Assembly (NCBI GenBank): GCA_030560485.1
Contig: JAKTTS010000004.1
Span: 33,319 to 97,318 of the forward strand
Direction of reading: 5' to 3'
Source: Ascoidea tarda (nom. inval.)
Lineage: Eukaryota; Ascomycota; Saccharomycetes; Ascoideales; Ascoideaceae
Length of the DNA: 64,000 bases
A program made the position numbers and the translations under genes. The first letter of the stretch is position 1; each line of letters begins with the position of its first letter. The notes beneath the pieces are model-generated. The model was not told where the DNA came from. It made no database searches and was given only the letters and a program-made list of their open reading frames with translations. Below, in pieces: positions 11,301 through 21,340 of the stretch.

Positions 11301-14300
11301 TCATCAAGCTTTGAAACACCAAGTCCAGAAATTACTTCTGCAAGAGCCTGAGCTGCACCGAGTCTATCTCCACGTTTATCAGGATCTTCAAATGTGCTAA
11401 ACAATTTGTCAACAAGCCCTGGGAAATTTTCTTCACCAAGTTTTTCAACTAAAGAACCTAAGGCTCTAGCAGCAGTGGCTCTAGTAGCACCAACTGGATC
11501 TACCATTGCGACTTCCAATTCATTTACCAAGGATGGCAAATATGGATACAAATCCCTATTATCTACTAAAATTGCCATATTTCCAACAATTTGACAGGCT
11601 TTACGTTTAGTTGAAGCAGATCTATCAACCATACCACGATGAATAACATGTATGATGAGAGCTAATGAAGGACCATCAATATAATGAACAAATTGGGTTT
11701 TAATCAATTCATCTAAAGATTCATCAGTGTATTTAGTAGGATTTCCAATTGCTTTGATTAAAATTGGAACCAATTTTTGAATTTCGGGGTTTCGAATTAC
11801 CTCACCGAATCGCTTTAAAGACTGATCCGCAGATTTTCTAACTTCTTTGTGAGTGTCTGTAAGAACACTAACAATCTCAGGAACAATAGTAGAAAGAGAA
11901 AAAGACAATTGAGTTGGATCCAAGTAAGCCATAGAACCTAATAGCTCAACAGATGCCTTTTTCGACCTCCATGAAATATCATCCAAGTTATCAATAGCCA
12001 AGGGAATTATCTTTTTGACTCCAAAACCTGTTGTGCTTTTCATGATGGTTTTAGCTGTTATATCAGTATACAATCGAACATCAGCAGAAATATCACCTAA
12101 GTTTTTTAAAATAACAGGTAGAATTTCCAAAGCATAAGGTTCAAAAAATTTACCTAAGCTTTCAGATAAACAAGAAACAGCAATAGAAACGCCTTCTCTT
12201 TTGATAGGATCTTTTTTATCTTCTGCCGACTCAATCAAAGTTCGAACAACATCATATTCAAACAACGTTTTTATCCCAGCTCCTTTTACAAAACCAGCCA
12301 ATCCAAAACCTGCACCTCTTCTTTGATACAAATACTTTGCTTCAAATAGTTTCTTGAACATAAGCTCAATATAGTTGGGTAAGGATTTTGGTATTAAAGG
12401 TACTAACCCAGCCAAACAATTGGATATAGCCCTTTGAACGTTCACTGAAGGAGTGTCCAATGTCTTTATTAGTCGATCAACAACTTGAGTTAATCTTTTA
12501 TCAGATGATTTAAGATGCTTTGCTAATGCTCCATATAAAATAATAGTAATTTCTTTAATATCGTTTTGAGTTTTACTATTTTTTTCAGTTTTTGAGGCCA
12601 AAAATCGCTCAAAAATTGGAATTAATCCTTCAAGATTTTGAGACCCAAATAAATTAATAATATCAATACCAGCATCTTGAAACTCTTGTCTAACAATAAT
12701 TTCCGAGTCGCCCAAAGCACCTTCATTAATAAAGAAGCTAAAAAGTGAAAGAACTGAAATTTTATTGCTAAACAAAGGAGAACAGTACTTTAAAGTTAAA
12801 GCGATTCCACTTCGGATTTCCCAAGGATCCTTTTGATCAGTAGAAGACTTAATTACCAACCCATACTCGTCAAGAATTGGTTCTGGTGGTTTTGATTTAA
12901 GTTTATACAAACCAAGAAGTGCTTCTAAAGTGGTCAGAAAAATTGTGGGTTCATCTTTGGAAAGTATATCAATGGCAGAAAAAATGGACTTGGAAACAGA
13001 TAATCGAATTCCGCTGTCTTTGTTTGCTAAAAATTCCATTAATTGAAGTGGGGCAGTTTTATCCAAAACAAATCCATTTTCCCTCCAAATTGTCAGCGCA
13101 ATTTCGGCATTGTGATCATTATTATCAAATGTAGATATCCATATTTCATTCGAATAACTCATATCTAAAGACAAATCAAATTCTGAGTCTAAACAATCTA
13201 AAACTGCATTTCGAGCAAACACCTCAGGAGTTAATAAAGAACTGAGAATAATCGAAACATCTTCTTCACTTAAGCTATCAGAAACATTTTGGCAAAGAGA
13301 GTTGAAGCATTCTTTTGCAATCTTAGCTTTAGATGGTATCATCATTAATGACAATAAAACTTCCAAAATATATTTTTTCACAATATTCTCATTATCTAAT
13401 ACCTCACTATGATTTGCAACTATTTCAACTGCCAACATTAATAAATCTTCTTCTTTGTCTTCTTCTGCAAATTCTGCTTTTCTAGCAACAGCATGTTTGT
13501 TAGCATTTTTCATTGCAACCAGTTTCCCATTTTGTAAAACTTTGGTTAACAAAGGCAAAATATATATTATAGAAAATATGTCAAGTGGAACTTGGTCGGA
13601 CAAAAATTTTATTCTGAAAAGAATTCTAGATAGTAATTCAAGCACAGGCTCTTCTAAAAGATTACTGGGTAAATTTCCAACTTCATATATTCTCAAGGTT
13701 GCAACACCCACAAAAAGTTTTGTTGCACCTAATCTAGGACTGATGATGTTAGAAAGTGTTAAAAATGCATCACTAGCCTTGGAGTTTAAAAAAATCGAGC
13801 AATAATTATTTTCCATTATTGCTAAAAGAGAATTTACAGCAGTTGAAAAATAATACTCATAGCCATTATTAACATTTTTAGCACTATTGCCTAAACCATC
13901 AATAATAGATACTCCACGTTTTAAACGAAGATAATTCTCGTGAATAGTCAGACGAATTGAAGATTCTTTTTTAAGTTGTTCATTAACTAATTGTTGATCT
14001 TCCCAACTGGTTTTTTTCTTCGAATTTGCTGATAAATTTTGATTGTTTAGTAAATGGTTTGAACTATAAGCAGCAGTTTTTGAGCTTTTTTGATTTTTAG
14101 ATTTAGTATCGGCGAGGGGATTGATTACCACAGTTGAGCCATCAGATTTCCATATTTTTACATTAATATCATTAAGTAATTTCAATTTGTTAATAGAAAC
14201 ATCTTTTTTAATATTAGATTCAACTATAGGTCCTATTGTATCAGGAGATACAAATGCTAATAAATTAATTGATTCAACAGCTGCTTCATACAAAGATCTT

Positions 14301-16714
14301 TCAAGGTCAGAAATTAAAAGCAAATCATAGCATTGCAAAAACATTTTTTCAGAATCGTCTGCAACTATTTTTCCCGGGTCAAGATTGACTTTTTGACAGG
14401 CACCTATCCAGCCATTTTTAATTTTCACAGACAGATGGTTGCAAATAACTAATAAATTTTTCAAATGCTTGATTACGATTGATTTTTCAGAAGGTTTAGA
14501 TGAAGAAATGATAATAACAATATTTGGGATTAATTTAAAATCAAAATTGAACTTTTCAGAATCGAAATAAGTGTTAGAATTGCGCAAACTTTCAAATAAT
14601 CCATCAATTAGCAAATCCCCGACAAGTGATTGATGATTTTTGAATAATTTAGTTACCAAATCATAGCAAGGCTTTCTTATCTCAAAAGAAATGTTTTTAG
14701 ATAAAAGTAAATAGAGCCAGGAAAGGCTGTAACAAACAGGTTTTGAGTTCAAATCATCAGTATCGTTATTTAGGGTTAGGTTGCTTAAATTAGAAAAGTA
14801 ATTGATAGAATAATATAGAGCGTGAGAAAACCATTTAACTTCGTCATGATTATTGAATTTTGAATAGATTTTTGAGTTGACTAATATAGAAGGTTTTTCA
14901 TCATTTTTGTAGGCACTTTGAAAGACGGAATTAATGTCAAAGGAACTTTGAAGGGATTGGGACTTGAACTCATTTAAAATGATAAAACAAATTGATAGAA
15001 CAACGTAGGAAGATAAAATATTTTTATTGGCTAAATTGGACAATGGGTTGTTAATAATACTATCAAAATTAGTTAAAAAAGTGGGCAAGAGTTGAGATAA
15101 AATATTAAGAAATTCTGATGAAGATTTCAAGTGATTATAATTTAATAAAAAATTATGACCGAAATTCAAATACCAGTTTTTGCGTAAATTTAATTTATTG
15201 TCATTGAAACCTTTTAGAAGAATTTTTATAATGGAATCATCGAATTTATGATTTAAAGTTAGTAAAATGAAAAAATGATTGAAGAATGAAGATAAGTTAT
15301 AGTATAAAGAATTTTCAATCTGATCTTTTGAGATTAAAGTTGATAAATTGTTAATGATTTTAATTGAAGAAGTTAGTTGGAGATCGGAAGAGTTTTGGTC
15401 AAATTTCAAGTTATTTAAAATAGAGGTGAAGATAAATTTTTGATCTAAATTTGAAGCCGATCTTAGAGAAACAAATAATCTATCGATTATTTTTGATATT
15501 GAGGTATTGTCATTTATAGTCGATAGTGAGTTCATAAAGGAGTTTTTTGAGCCATTTCGAATAAAATCTTTTGAATTTTTAAGGTTAGTAAATAGTTGAT
15601 CATATAATTTTGAAAGGTCGTTATATGATAAATTGATTTTGAGATTGAGAAATAAGTTTGAAGAAATGTGACCAAAGATTAATTCAGGGGATCTTAATGA
15701 AGCTTTGATTAGAACAGGTAAAATTTTTGATTTGAAAAAAAGCGATTTGGGATCATTTGTAAACAAGTTGATGAAGTACAGATCGAATTTTTGATAAACT
15801 AAAGGCAAAAGAGCAAATTTATTTAGTAGAATGTTGTTATTATAAAAATCGGTAATTAGATCTGATTTTGTATTGAAAAAATGGAATAAATTAGGAATAG
15901 CAGGAATTAAATTTTGAACAGATTTAGATAAAACTGAAATTGATAATAAAATGGAAGAGTTTGGAAGATTTATTTTTGACAGTTTTAATTGTAAAATCGA
16001 ATCCAAGTAGATCTGAATAAATTGGGGGCCCTGAAAACTCAGTTGAGGGTTTTGCAAATTTTTGAAAACAATTGATAAAGTATTTATTGAATTATTGAAA
16101 ACAGAATTTTGAATTCTCAACTTGTGGTTAGCGTTGGGGCTAATAGGAGGAGGAAGTTTGGGATCAAATTGGTAATTTGAAGCAAGAGAGCTCGTGGAAT
16201 AGTGTGTTGCATAATTAATTAATATGGAGTGTGATATAATTAAGTTTTCAAGCAGAAGAGAGGAGTTTCCGGTGTCAACCAAATGAATTGAATTTAAAAT
16301 CAAGGTTTTATTGATGATTTCCAATAAAAACAAAACATCAGATATGGGCAAAGAAGAAGTGATTAGATTTGAAGAAATTAAATCAGTAAAGTATTTGATT
16401 AAAATTGAATTGCAATCCACCTTTTCGTCTTTTGCAGTACTATCATTATTGAATGATAGATTTAAAAAACTGGGAACCAAGTTATTGACATAAAAAGTTC
16501 TAGAGTGCTCATTGAAGGAAAACTTGTTATAATTAACCAACAAAATCTTCAAAATCAATAGAAACTGCTTGTGGTGATCAATATCTTTGGCATTTGAAAC
16601 CAATAAATTGTTCAAATCTTGTAACGTCTGCAACTGTAGGGCAGCTGAACCATTCAATAAGTGGTTGGTCAAGTCTGCCAAAGATAGGCTAAGCAAAGCA
16701 GGACTCTCAGCCAT
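8348..16714 (-). CDS. GCN1: Gcn1, ribosome-bound activator of Gcn2
   Basis: A 2788-residue HEAT-repeat protein, close to the roughly 2670 residues of Saccharomyces Gcn1. With Gcn20 it binds colliding or starved ribosomes and passes the uncharged-tRNA signal to the kinase Gcn2 (general amino acid control). The N-terminal third is Leu/Ile/Asn-rich and poorly conserved. The middle shows the eEF3-like HEAT region (YQRRGAGFGLAGFVKGAG, KRGDRLGAAQALAEVI, VRSSAGLAFEVLQDTIG). The C-terminal part carries repeats including FKASALGSLAEVAGNALYRR, in the area where Gcn1 contacts the RWD domain of Gcn2. The ATG at 16714 is the first in frame. It is transcribed away from the VAN1-like gene from a shared 484-base upstream region. 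Confidence 0.95.
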   Translation of the reverse strand: MAESPALLSLSLADLTNHLLNGSAALQLQTLQDLNNLLVSNAKDIDHHKQFLLILKILLVNYNKFSFNEHSRTFYVNNLVPSFLNLSFNNDSTAKDEKVDCNSILIKYFTDLISSNLITSSLPISDVLFLLEIINKTLILNSIHLVDTGNSSLLLENLIISHSILINYATHYSTSSLASNYQFDPKLPPPISPNANHKLRIQNSVFNNSINTLSIVFKNLQNPQLSFQGPQFIQIYLDSILQLKLSKINLPNSSILLSISVLSKSVQNLIPAIPNLFHFFNTKSDLITDFYNNNILLNKFALLPLVYQKFDLYFINLFTNDPKSLFFKSKILPVLIKASLRSPELIFGHISSNLFLNLKINLSYNDLSKLYDQLFTNLKNSKDFIRNGSKNSFMNSLSTINDNTSISKIIDRLFVSLRSASNLDQKFIFTSILNNLKFDQNSSDLQLTSSIKIINNLSTLISKDQIENSLYYNLSSFFNHFFILLTLNHKFDDSIIKILLKGFNDNKLNLRKNWYLNFGHNFLLNYNHLKSSSEFLNILSQLLPTFLTNFDSIINNPLSNLANKNILSSYVVLSICFIILNEFKSQSLQSSFDINSVFQSAYKNDEKPSILVNSKIYSKFNNHDEVKWFSHALYYSINYFSNLSNLTLNNDTDDLNSKPVCYSLSWLYLLLSKNISFEIRKPCYDLVTKLFKNHQSLVGDLLIDGLFESLRNSNTYFDSEKFNFDFKLIPNIVIIISSSKPSEKSIVIKHLKNLLVICNHLSVKIKNGWIGACQKVNLDPGKIVADDSEKMFLQCYDLLLISDLERSLYEAAVESINLLAFVSPDTIGPIVESNIKKDVSINKLKLLNDINVKIWKSDGSTVVINPLADTKSKNQKSSKTAAYSSNHLLNNQNLSANSKKKTSWEDQQLVNEQLKKESSIRLTIHENYLRLKRGVSIIDGLGNSAKNVNNGYEYYFSTAVNSLLAIMENNYCSIFLNSKASDAFLTLSNIISPRLGATKLFVGVATLRIYEVGNLPSNLLEEPVLELLSRILFRIKFLSDQVPLDIFSIIYILPLLTKVLQNGKLVAMKNANKHAVARKAEFAEEDKEEDLLMLAVEIVANHSEVLDNENIVKKYILEVLLSLMMIPSKAKIAKECFNSLCQNVSDSLSEEDVSIILSSLLTPEVFARNAVLDCLDSEFDLSLDMSYSNEIWISTFDNNDHNAEIALTIWRENGFVLDKTAPLQLMEFLANKDSGIRLSVSKSIFSAIDILSKDEPTIFLTTLEALLGLYKLKSKPPEPILDEYGLVIKSSTDQKDPWEIRSGIALTLKYCSPLFSNKISVLSLFSFFINEGALGDSEIIVRQEFQDAGIDIINLFGSQNLEGLIPIFERFLASKTEKNSKTQNDIKEITIILYGALAKHLKSSDKRLTQVVDRLIKTLDTPSVNVQRAISNCLAGLVPLIPKSLPNYIELMFKKLFEAKYLYQRRGAGFGLAGFVKGAGIKTLFEYDVVRTLIESAEDKKDPIKREGVSIAVSCLSESLGKFFEPYALEILPVILKNLGDISADVRLYTDITAKTIMKSTTGFGVKKIIPLAIDNLDDISWRSKKASVELLGSMAYLDPTQLSFSLSTIVPEIVSVLTDTHKEVRKSADQSLKRFGEVIRNPEIQKLVPILIKAIGNPTKYTDESLDELIKTQFVHYIDGPSLALIIHVIHRGMVDRSASTKRKACQIVGNMAILVDNRDLYPYLPSLVNELEVAMVDPVGATRATAARALGSLVEKLGEENFPGLVDKLFSTFEDPDKRGDRLGAAQALAEVISGLGVSKLDECLPTILAGTTSSISFIREGFMPLLLFLPACFGNQFAPYISRIIPSILNGLADVDPNISETAMRSGKLLVKNYANKAIDLLLPELENGLCNPSYRIRLSSIQLIGELLYQVTGLNRNAETSEEVEFSGVGKRLVEVLGIDRRNVLLSALFFCRFDVDGVVRNAALDIWKSLVYNTPRTLKEILPTIISLTICRLADDSGDLRETAARSLADLTRRVGSLILQELLPIYEKSSSRDDSDVKQGICIALRELIQTSDSEVVSQYQESFITIIRDCLIDNDDDVRSSAGLAFEVLQDTIGKAAIDGIIPHLLHLLASSDHSDNALYALQEIMATKSDDIFPILIPTLLSPPVDAFKASALGSLAEVAGNALYRRLSSIINVLVEAIIQNQNNKKEQEEIDKAFQKILLSIEDERGLHPLLQQLLSFIKSENPQKRAVVYKHLCTFFEKTNLDYSVYTQDIVTNTINSLDDENEDVVFHAWHALSMLISLQSKESLERLVKPAQESLALTGVNDVDLPGFKLPKGPSCILPVFIRGLMYGTSEQRQLSADGIAEIVSKTPPIILKTYVTAITGPLIRVIGDRFNGDVKASILSTLNILFSKVPQFLRPFIPQLQRTFVKSLLDSSNETLRSKAAKALGSLIEHQPRVDPLVTELVNSAKVTNDPRIKFAIVNAIVEVVNKSGSKMGDVSKSNILKLIEEDLSNSNENLITMYAKLIGSLSKILNSDSATKILRTKILLAPFEGETANFSILTMNSFLQNAPAHIFVDDALNRDIGDIINVGINSKIPHISENSIIAAGKYLLLHGNVGPPKRFLLDNSQTNHEPFFVFDETIEELINSLCIAANKPKSNSLEARRLSLVVLRTLARFEYDEIIKKNITKISLAIFMCVRDSIIPIKLAAEKAYIECFNLVHDEDSKFFQEWFEKLHGENQDSVSTIIGSKILLRSIGDYTKRVATRLAKAEREKIAAGGDEEVMFSDRFEDENEIWAV

Positions 16715-17198
16715 TTAGAAATATGAGCAAACACCAGACAATCTATTGCAATCACTATCAAACAGCACTGTCTTGTAAATTGGAGGATCTTCTAGCAAAC
16801 CATCCACAACATCACTGCTAAGGCTAGTTTCTGAAAATTTTCCACTTATTTCAAATCAAATACAAATCAAGCAGTTCCGTCACGTGATAGACTGCACTGC
16901 ATGGCTTCAAACGCTGGTTGGATGCAGATCTGTGTCTGTGGCCGAGCGGGCTAATGTCGTGCAGCACTTTAAGCGCCAGTTCGAAGCGAGCTGGGGTTGC
17001 TTTGTCGAAGATGCCGAGCAATTTCAGAAGTGTCGGTAATTGCCTGTTTGGGTGTCTCATTTATTGTCTTATTTTCAGGATGAAACTGGAGCAGAGGCTG
17101 GTCGTTGGAGGCTCGAGTGCTGCTGCCTCTGGTGAAGATATTTAACTCAGTGTTGTGCAGTTGTTCTTCCATTGCTGGTACCTCTTTTCCATTTGCAA
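16715..17198. promoter_or_regulatory. Divergent GCN1/VAN1 upstream region
   Basis: It contains a TGAAAATTTT (RRPE-like) element at 16832-16841 and the palindrome TCACGTGA at 16880-16887 (CACGTG core, Cbf1-type). A moderately GC-rich island runs from about 16890 to 17130. The TGAAAATTTT element is typical of growth-regulated translation genes in yeasts, which fits GCN1. Three short overlapping frames on both strands here have no recognisable content. A run at 16938-16985 looks faintly like tRNA A and B boxes but has no matching acceptor stem. Confidence 0.5.
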
Positions 17199-19088
17199 AT
17201 GCACTCTCTAAGACTACGGGATTTGAACAGTTCTCCGGTGCTATCTCCCACCTCTTCCTCCGATACTACTTCCTCTGCCTCTATTCTGGCCAGCGACCTA
17301 GAGTCCAATTCGTCCAATTCTTCCACTCTTTTCGATTTTTTTCACCACTCCAGCAAGAAATCAAAAAAAAAACTTGTTTTGCGTTCTTTAAAGCTTTTTC
17401 TTGCTTTTATAAACTGGCTCTTCCTTATAATCGTTCCGTTATTTACGGTTTACTACTATTTATTTGTCAATCATTACATCACCTACAATTTGTTCGACTC
17501 AATCAACACCATCACTCTTCATCTCAATCCCAACTCCGATTTCAACCGTCACATCAATAATCCTCATCAACCAACTGGCGATAGTCATTTATTAGATCGC
17601 TTGAATATTCCCGATTTTAGTTCTGAAAGTTTCAAGGACTGTAATGTTGAGTTTTATGACTTGAACGATTATCAATCAACAGGCGAGGGCTGGAATAACG
17701 AAGAACGAGTCTTGTTCTTAGTTCCTTTGCGAGATGCCTCTAAACACTTGCCAATGTTTTTCTCTCATATGGTCAATCTCACCTATCCTCACCGTTTAAT
17801 TGACTTGGCCTTTTTAATATCTGATACTAAAGACTCAACCTTAAAAGATTTGAAAACCCATTTACATCTAATTCAGAGCTCTCCGAAAAAATCTTTACAT
17901 TTTGGTAGAATTGACATCTACGAAAAAGATTTCGGTCAATCAGTTGGTCAATCTTTTTCCGATAGACATGGCTTTCAGGCTCAAGGTCCAAGAAGAAAAC
18001 TCATGGCCATTGCAAGAAACTGGTTGCTATTCAACGCCTTGAAACCAGATCATTCTTGGGTCTATTGGAGAGATGCTGATGTTGAAATCATTCCTAGAAC
18101 TATTATTGAAGATTTAATGCACCACAATAAAGATGTCATTGTTCCAAATGTTTGGAGACCCTTGCCAGATTGGCTAGGTTATGAACAACCTTACGATTTG
18201 AACTCATGGCAAGAATCCGAAGGTGGAATTGATCTAGCTGACTCCTTGGATGACCATGACTCTGTAATTGTCGAAGGCTATCCCGAATATCAAACTTGGA
18301 GACCTCATTTGGCCTACCTAAGAGATCCTTACGGTGATCCAGAAGTTGAAATGGAATTAGATGGCATTGGTGGAGTATCAATCTTAGCAAAGGCAAATGT
18401 TTTTCGCAGTGGCTCCATGTTTCCTGCTTTCAGCTTCAAGAAACATGCTGAAACTGAAGGCTTTGGCAAATTATCAAAGACAATGGGTTTCGGAGTCTTT
18501 GGTTTGCCTCATTATACAATTTGGCATATCTACGAACCAAGTAAAGATGATATAAAACACATGGAGTTTATGAAAAAAAAAGAAGAAAGAAAAAAAAAAG
18601 AGTTGAAAAATAAATTAATATTTAACAAAGCCTGGAGAAATGCTTTTGAAAGTGTCGATGACGAATGGAAAAACGAAAAGTTTGATGTCTTCAAAAACAC
18701 AATAATGAAAAATAGAAAAATTGATGTTGACTGGTCCGAAGTTGATGAAGTTTTACAACTAGTGGATAAGAAACCGGGTGAAATAGATTATAATGATCAT
18801 GAGGATGTTCAACAAAATGTCTTTAATTATCAACTTGATTTTACAAAAATGTTTGAAAAAGAAAAAACTTATCAAAAAAAATTAAAAAAAATATTAAATC
18901 CCATCAAAGAGTACGGTGATCATCCAAATGAACAAGTTTTCGGCGATTGGGGAGATGCTTCCTTCAAAAATAAAAATAAAAATAAAATATTGAAATTTGT
19001 AAAGTTTGATCCAAAGTTAATTGAACACCCAGAGGATGAAGACAATGATTTAGACAAAGATGCTAACCAGATTGCTAACAACAATGAA

Positions 19089-19121
<33 letters not shown>

Positions 19122-20270
19122 GATAGTGATGGTAATAACAATCGTGAAATTTCTGATTCGAATTTTGTCACTGAAGACAACCCTGAAATTGAAGTTTCTG
19201 CTGATGACATTCTAAACTATGTCCTTGATTTTGCTAATCTTGATTCAGACAAAAAAAAATCTTCTACAGTTGATAAAAACAATATTTATGTTGAAGCTTT
19301 GCAATTGAATCAGCATATCGTCCAAGATTCTAAAAAATCATATGAAGAAAAAATGAAAGAATTGAGAGGATTACTAAATAAATATAAAAATGATATAAAA
19401 ATTAAGGAGAAACCAAGTAATCCCAAGTATTCTGTCAAGTCCATTAAAAATCAAAATGACCAAAAACTTTCAAATTCTGACTCAAAAATAAGTCAATCTC
19501 ACTCAGAAAAAATTGAATTAAATGACAGCCCTTCAGCTTTTGAAAAAGATGAATCGAATAATAACGAAGCCAATAGCAATAACAACTTCTTGTCACAAGA
19601 AAATTCAGACTCAAAAATAAATGATAAATCTGAAAACCAAGAAAATGGTAATGATTCTTCTGATCATGATAACACAAACTTTCTTGATGAATCCTTATTT
19701 GATGAAATTAAAGAAATTGAGAATGATCTCACTCTTCAAAGTGAAAGCAACGAAGATATATATAAAGATTTAGAACTTCATATAAATAAAAATGAAGAAA
19801 ACTTAAACCATGATTTTGATATAAATGAAGATAATAATCAAAACCAATTAAATGATTTGAGAAATCAAGGTAATGACGAAAACGTACTTGATAATAATAT
19901 CAATGAAGATAAATCCATTTACAAAACTGAAAATCAAAATGAAAATCATAATTCAAACAAAGATTATGAGGCATTTGAAAATAGTATTGATGATGAGATT
20001 GATAACAAAGTATATAATGATCACTCCTCTTCTAATAATATAGATGAGAAGGAAGTTATTGCCAACTTGAACTACCAATTGTTTGATGATATAAATTTTA
20101 AAAAAGAAAAAGAAAAAGAAAGAAGAGAAATTCAAAATTCTGAATATTCTCAGGATGATGAAAACATTGAGGCATTGAACTCAAACGAAGAAAATAGTTT
20201 AGATTCGAAAATCGATTCCAATTCTGAAGACCAAATTCTAGAGTATGAAGAAATAATTAATGATGTGTAG
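17199..20270 (+). CDS. VAN1: Mannan polymerase I subunit, Van1/Anp1/Mnn9 family, with long acidic tail
   Basis: Type II Golgi membrane protein of glycosyltransferase family 62, which with Mnn9 starts elongation of the alpha-1,6-mannan backbone on N-glycans. The first ATG is at 17199 (1023 residues). A Ser-rich cytosolic tail is followed by one membrane anchor at about residues 62-90 (LFLAFINWLFLIIVPLFTVYYY). The GT62 domain follows: VLFLVPLRDASKHLPMFF, then VYWRDADVE with the metal-binding acidic motif, then PNVWRP, GGVSILAKANVFRSG and the conserved end GLPHYTIWHIYEP (about residue 440). The order and wording fit Van1 better than Anp1 or Mnn9, but this is judged by eye. About 580 further residues form a highly charged Asn/Asp/Glu/Lys-rich tail that is absent from the roughly 535-residue Saccharomyces protein. 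Confidence 0.85.
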
Positions 20271-20524
20271 GCTATGATTTGCATTTCAATCAATATAGAA
20301 AATTATAATATTCCAAAATTTATTTTAGATTTTTATTTTATAGATTTTTACACTGTTTTTTTTGTGTTCAATTTTATGCGACTTCTGGGTTCTATAGTGT
20401 TTCTTTGTTAGAATTCCAAGGTAATTTTTATTTTGATTAGAAAATTAACGAAAGAAAAATATATGGTGTATAGTGTGTTCATAATTAAAGTACAATCAAT
20501 ATTAAAAAAAAGTAGGACAATAAG

Positions 20525-21205
20525 TTAAACAAATCCAACTTTTTTTTTGCTTTTAGCTGTATCACCAGATGTGCTATTGCTATCATCATGGGTATTTGCA
20601 ACTTGCTTCTTTGCTAATTTTGAGTTTCTTCTTCTCAAGGTTCTAGCTAAATTGGCCTTTTGTTTCAATTGCAACTTTTTGTCATTTAGTTTATTTATCT
20701 TTTCATTCTCTTTTACCTCCAATTCTTTTCTTTTCAAGTCTCTAATTTCTTCCAATCTCTTGGCTTTTTCTACCTTTGATTCATTTACCAAATCATTTTT
20801 ATCCATAATCATCTTAACAATTTTATTCAATACAATTGTGTCATTATCACTTATAAATTTTTTGCCCTTCTTTTTACCTTTTTTTATAATTTTACCACCA
20901 GGTCTTAGAGCTGTATTCAAGGTTGGTATGTCCAAATCTTTTTCATCTATTTGAATAGAATGGTGCTTTTTGTTACTGTTCAAGGAAGATTTTGGCACTT
21001 TTGAAGCGTCTTTCCCATATAAACGCACTTTAGACTGATCTTTCTTCACTTTATTCTTTGATACAGATGGAGCATTGGATTTTGGAGTCTGAATAGGTTT
21101 GGAAATCAAAAGATTTCGGGCTTGGGAATCACTTTTGACGTCTGAATTCACAGACCTAGTGAGGTCTTGTTTTCGTGTCTGTTTTTTGGCTGATTTGTAG
21201 GCCAT
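20525..21205 (-). CDS. LOC1: Loc1, 60S assembly and mRNA-localisation factor
   Basis: A small basic nuclear protein of 226 residues (Saccharomyces Loc1 is about 204). Loc1 acts in pre-60S ribosome assembly and in ASH1 mRNA localisation. Landmarks I recognise are the start KKQTRKQDLTRSV with SQARNLL, then KVRLYGKDASK, DLDIPTLNTALRPGGKI, KKGKKFISDNDTIVLN, KAKRLEEIRDLKRKE, and the terminal coiled basic stretch LARTLRRRNSK ending KKKVGFV. The ATG at 21205 is the first in frame and is followed by a typical Lys-rich start. It runs convergent with the VAN1-like gene (254-base gap) and divergent from MRPL22, a common arrangement that allows shared ribosome-biogenesis control. Confidence 0.88.
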   Translation of the reverse strand: MAYKSAKKQTRKQDLTRSVNSDVKSDSQARNLLISKPIQTPKSNAPSVSKNKVKKDQSKVRLYGKDASKVPKSSLNSNKKHHSIQIDEKDLDIPTLNTALRPGGKIIKKGKKKGKKFISDNDTIVLNKIVKMIMDKNDLVNESKVEKAKRLEEIRDLKRKELEVKENEKINKLNDKKLQLKQKANLARTLRRRNSKLAKKQVANTHDDSNSTSGDTAKSKKKVGFV

Positions 21206-21340
21206 CTTGAATTAAAATATATCAGTACAATCACACACTTCTCTTTGTAAATAAAAAGCAAAATTGAATTTCTTTCTCTTTGGTGTGTGAAAATTAATCT
21301 GAAAAAAAAAATTATTTGAAAGACCTGTTAATGTATCATT

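Noticed and set aside
16938-16985. tRNA-like A and B box pair (GGCCGAGCGGG, AGTTCGAAGC)
   Set aside because: The B box departs from consensus and no acceptor or anticodon stems can be drawn.
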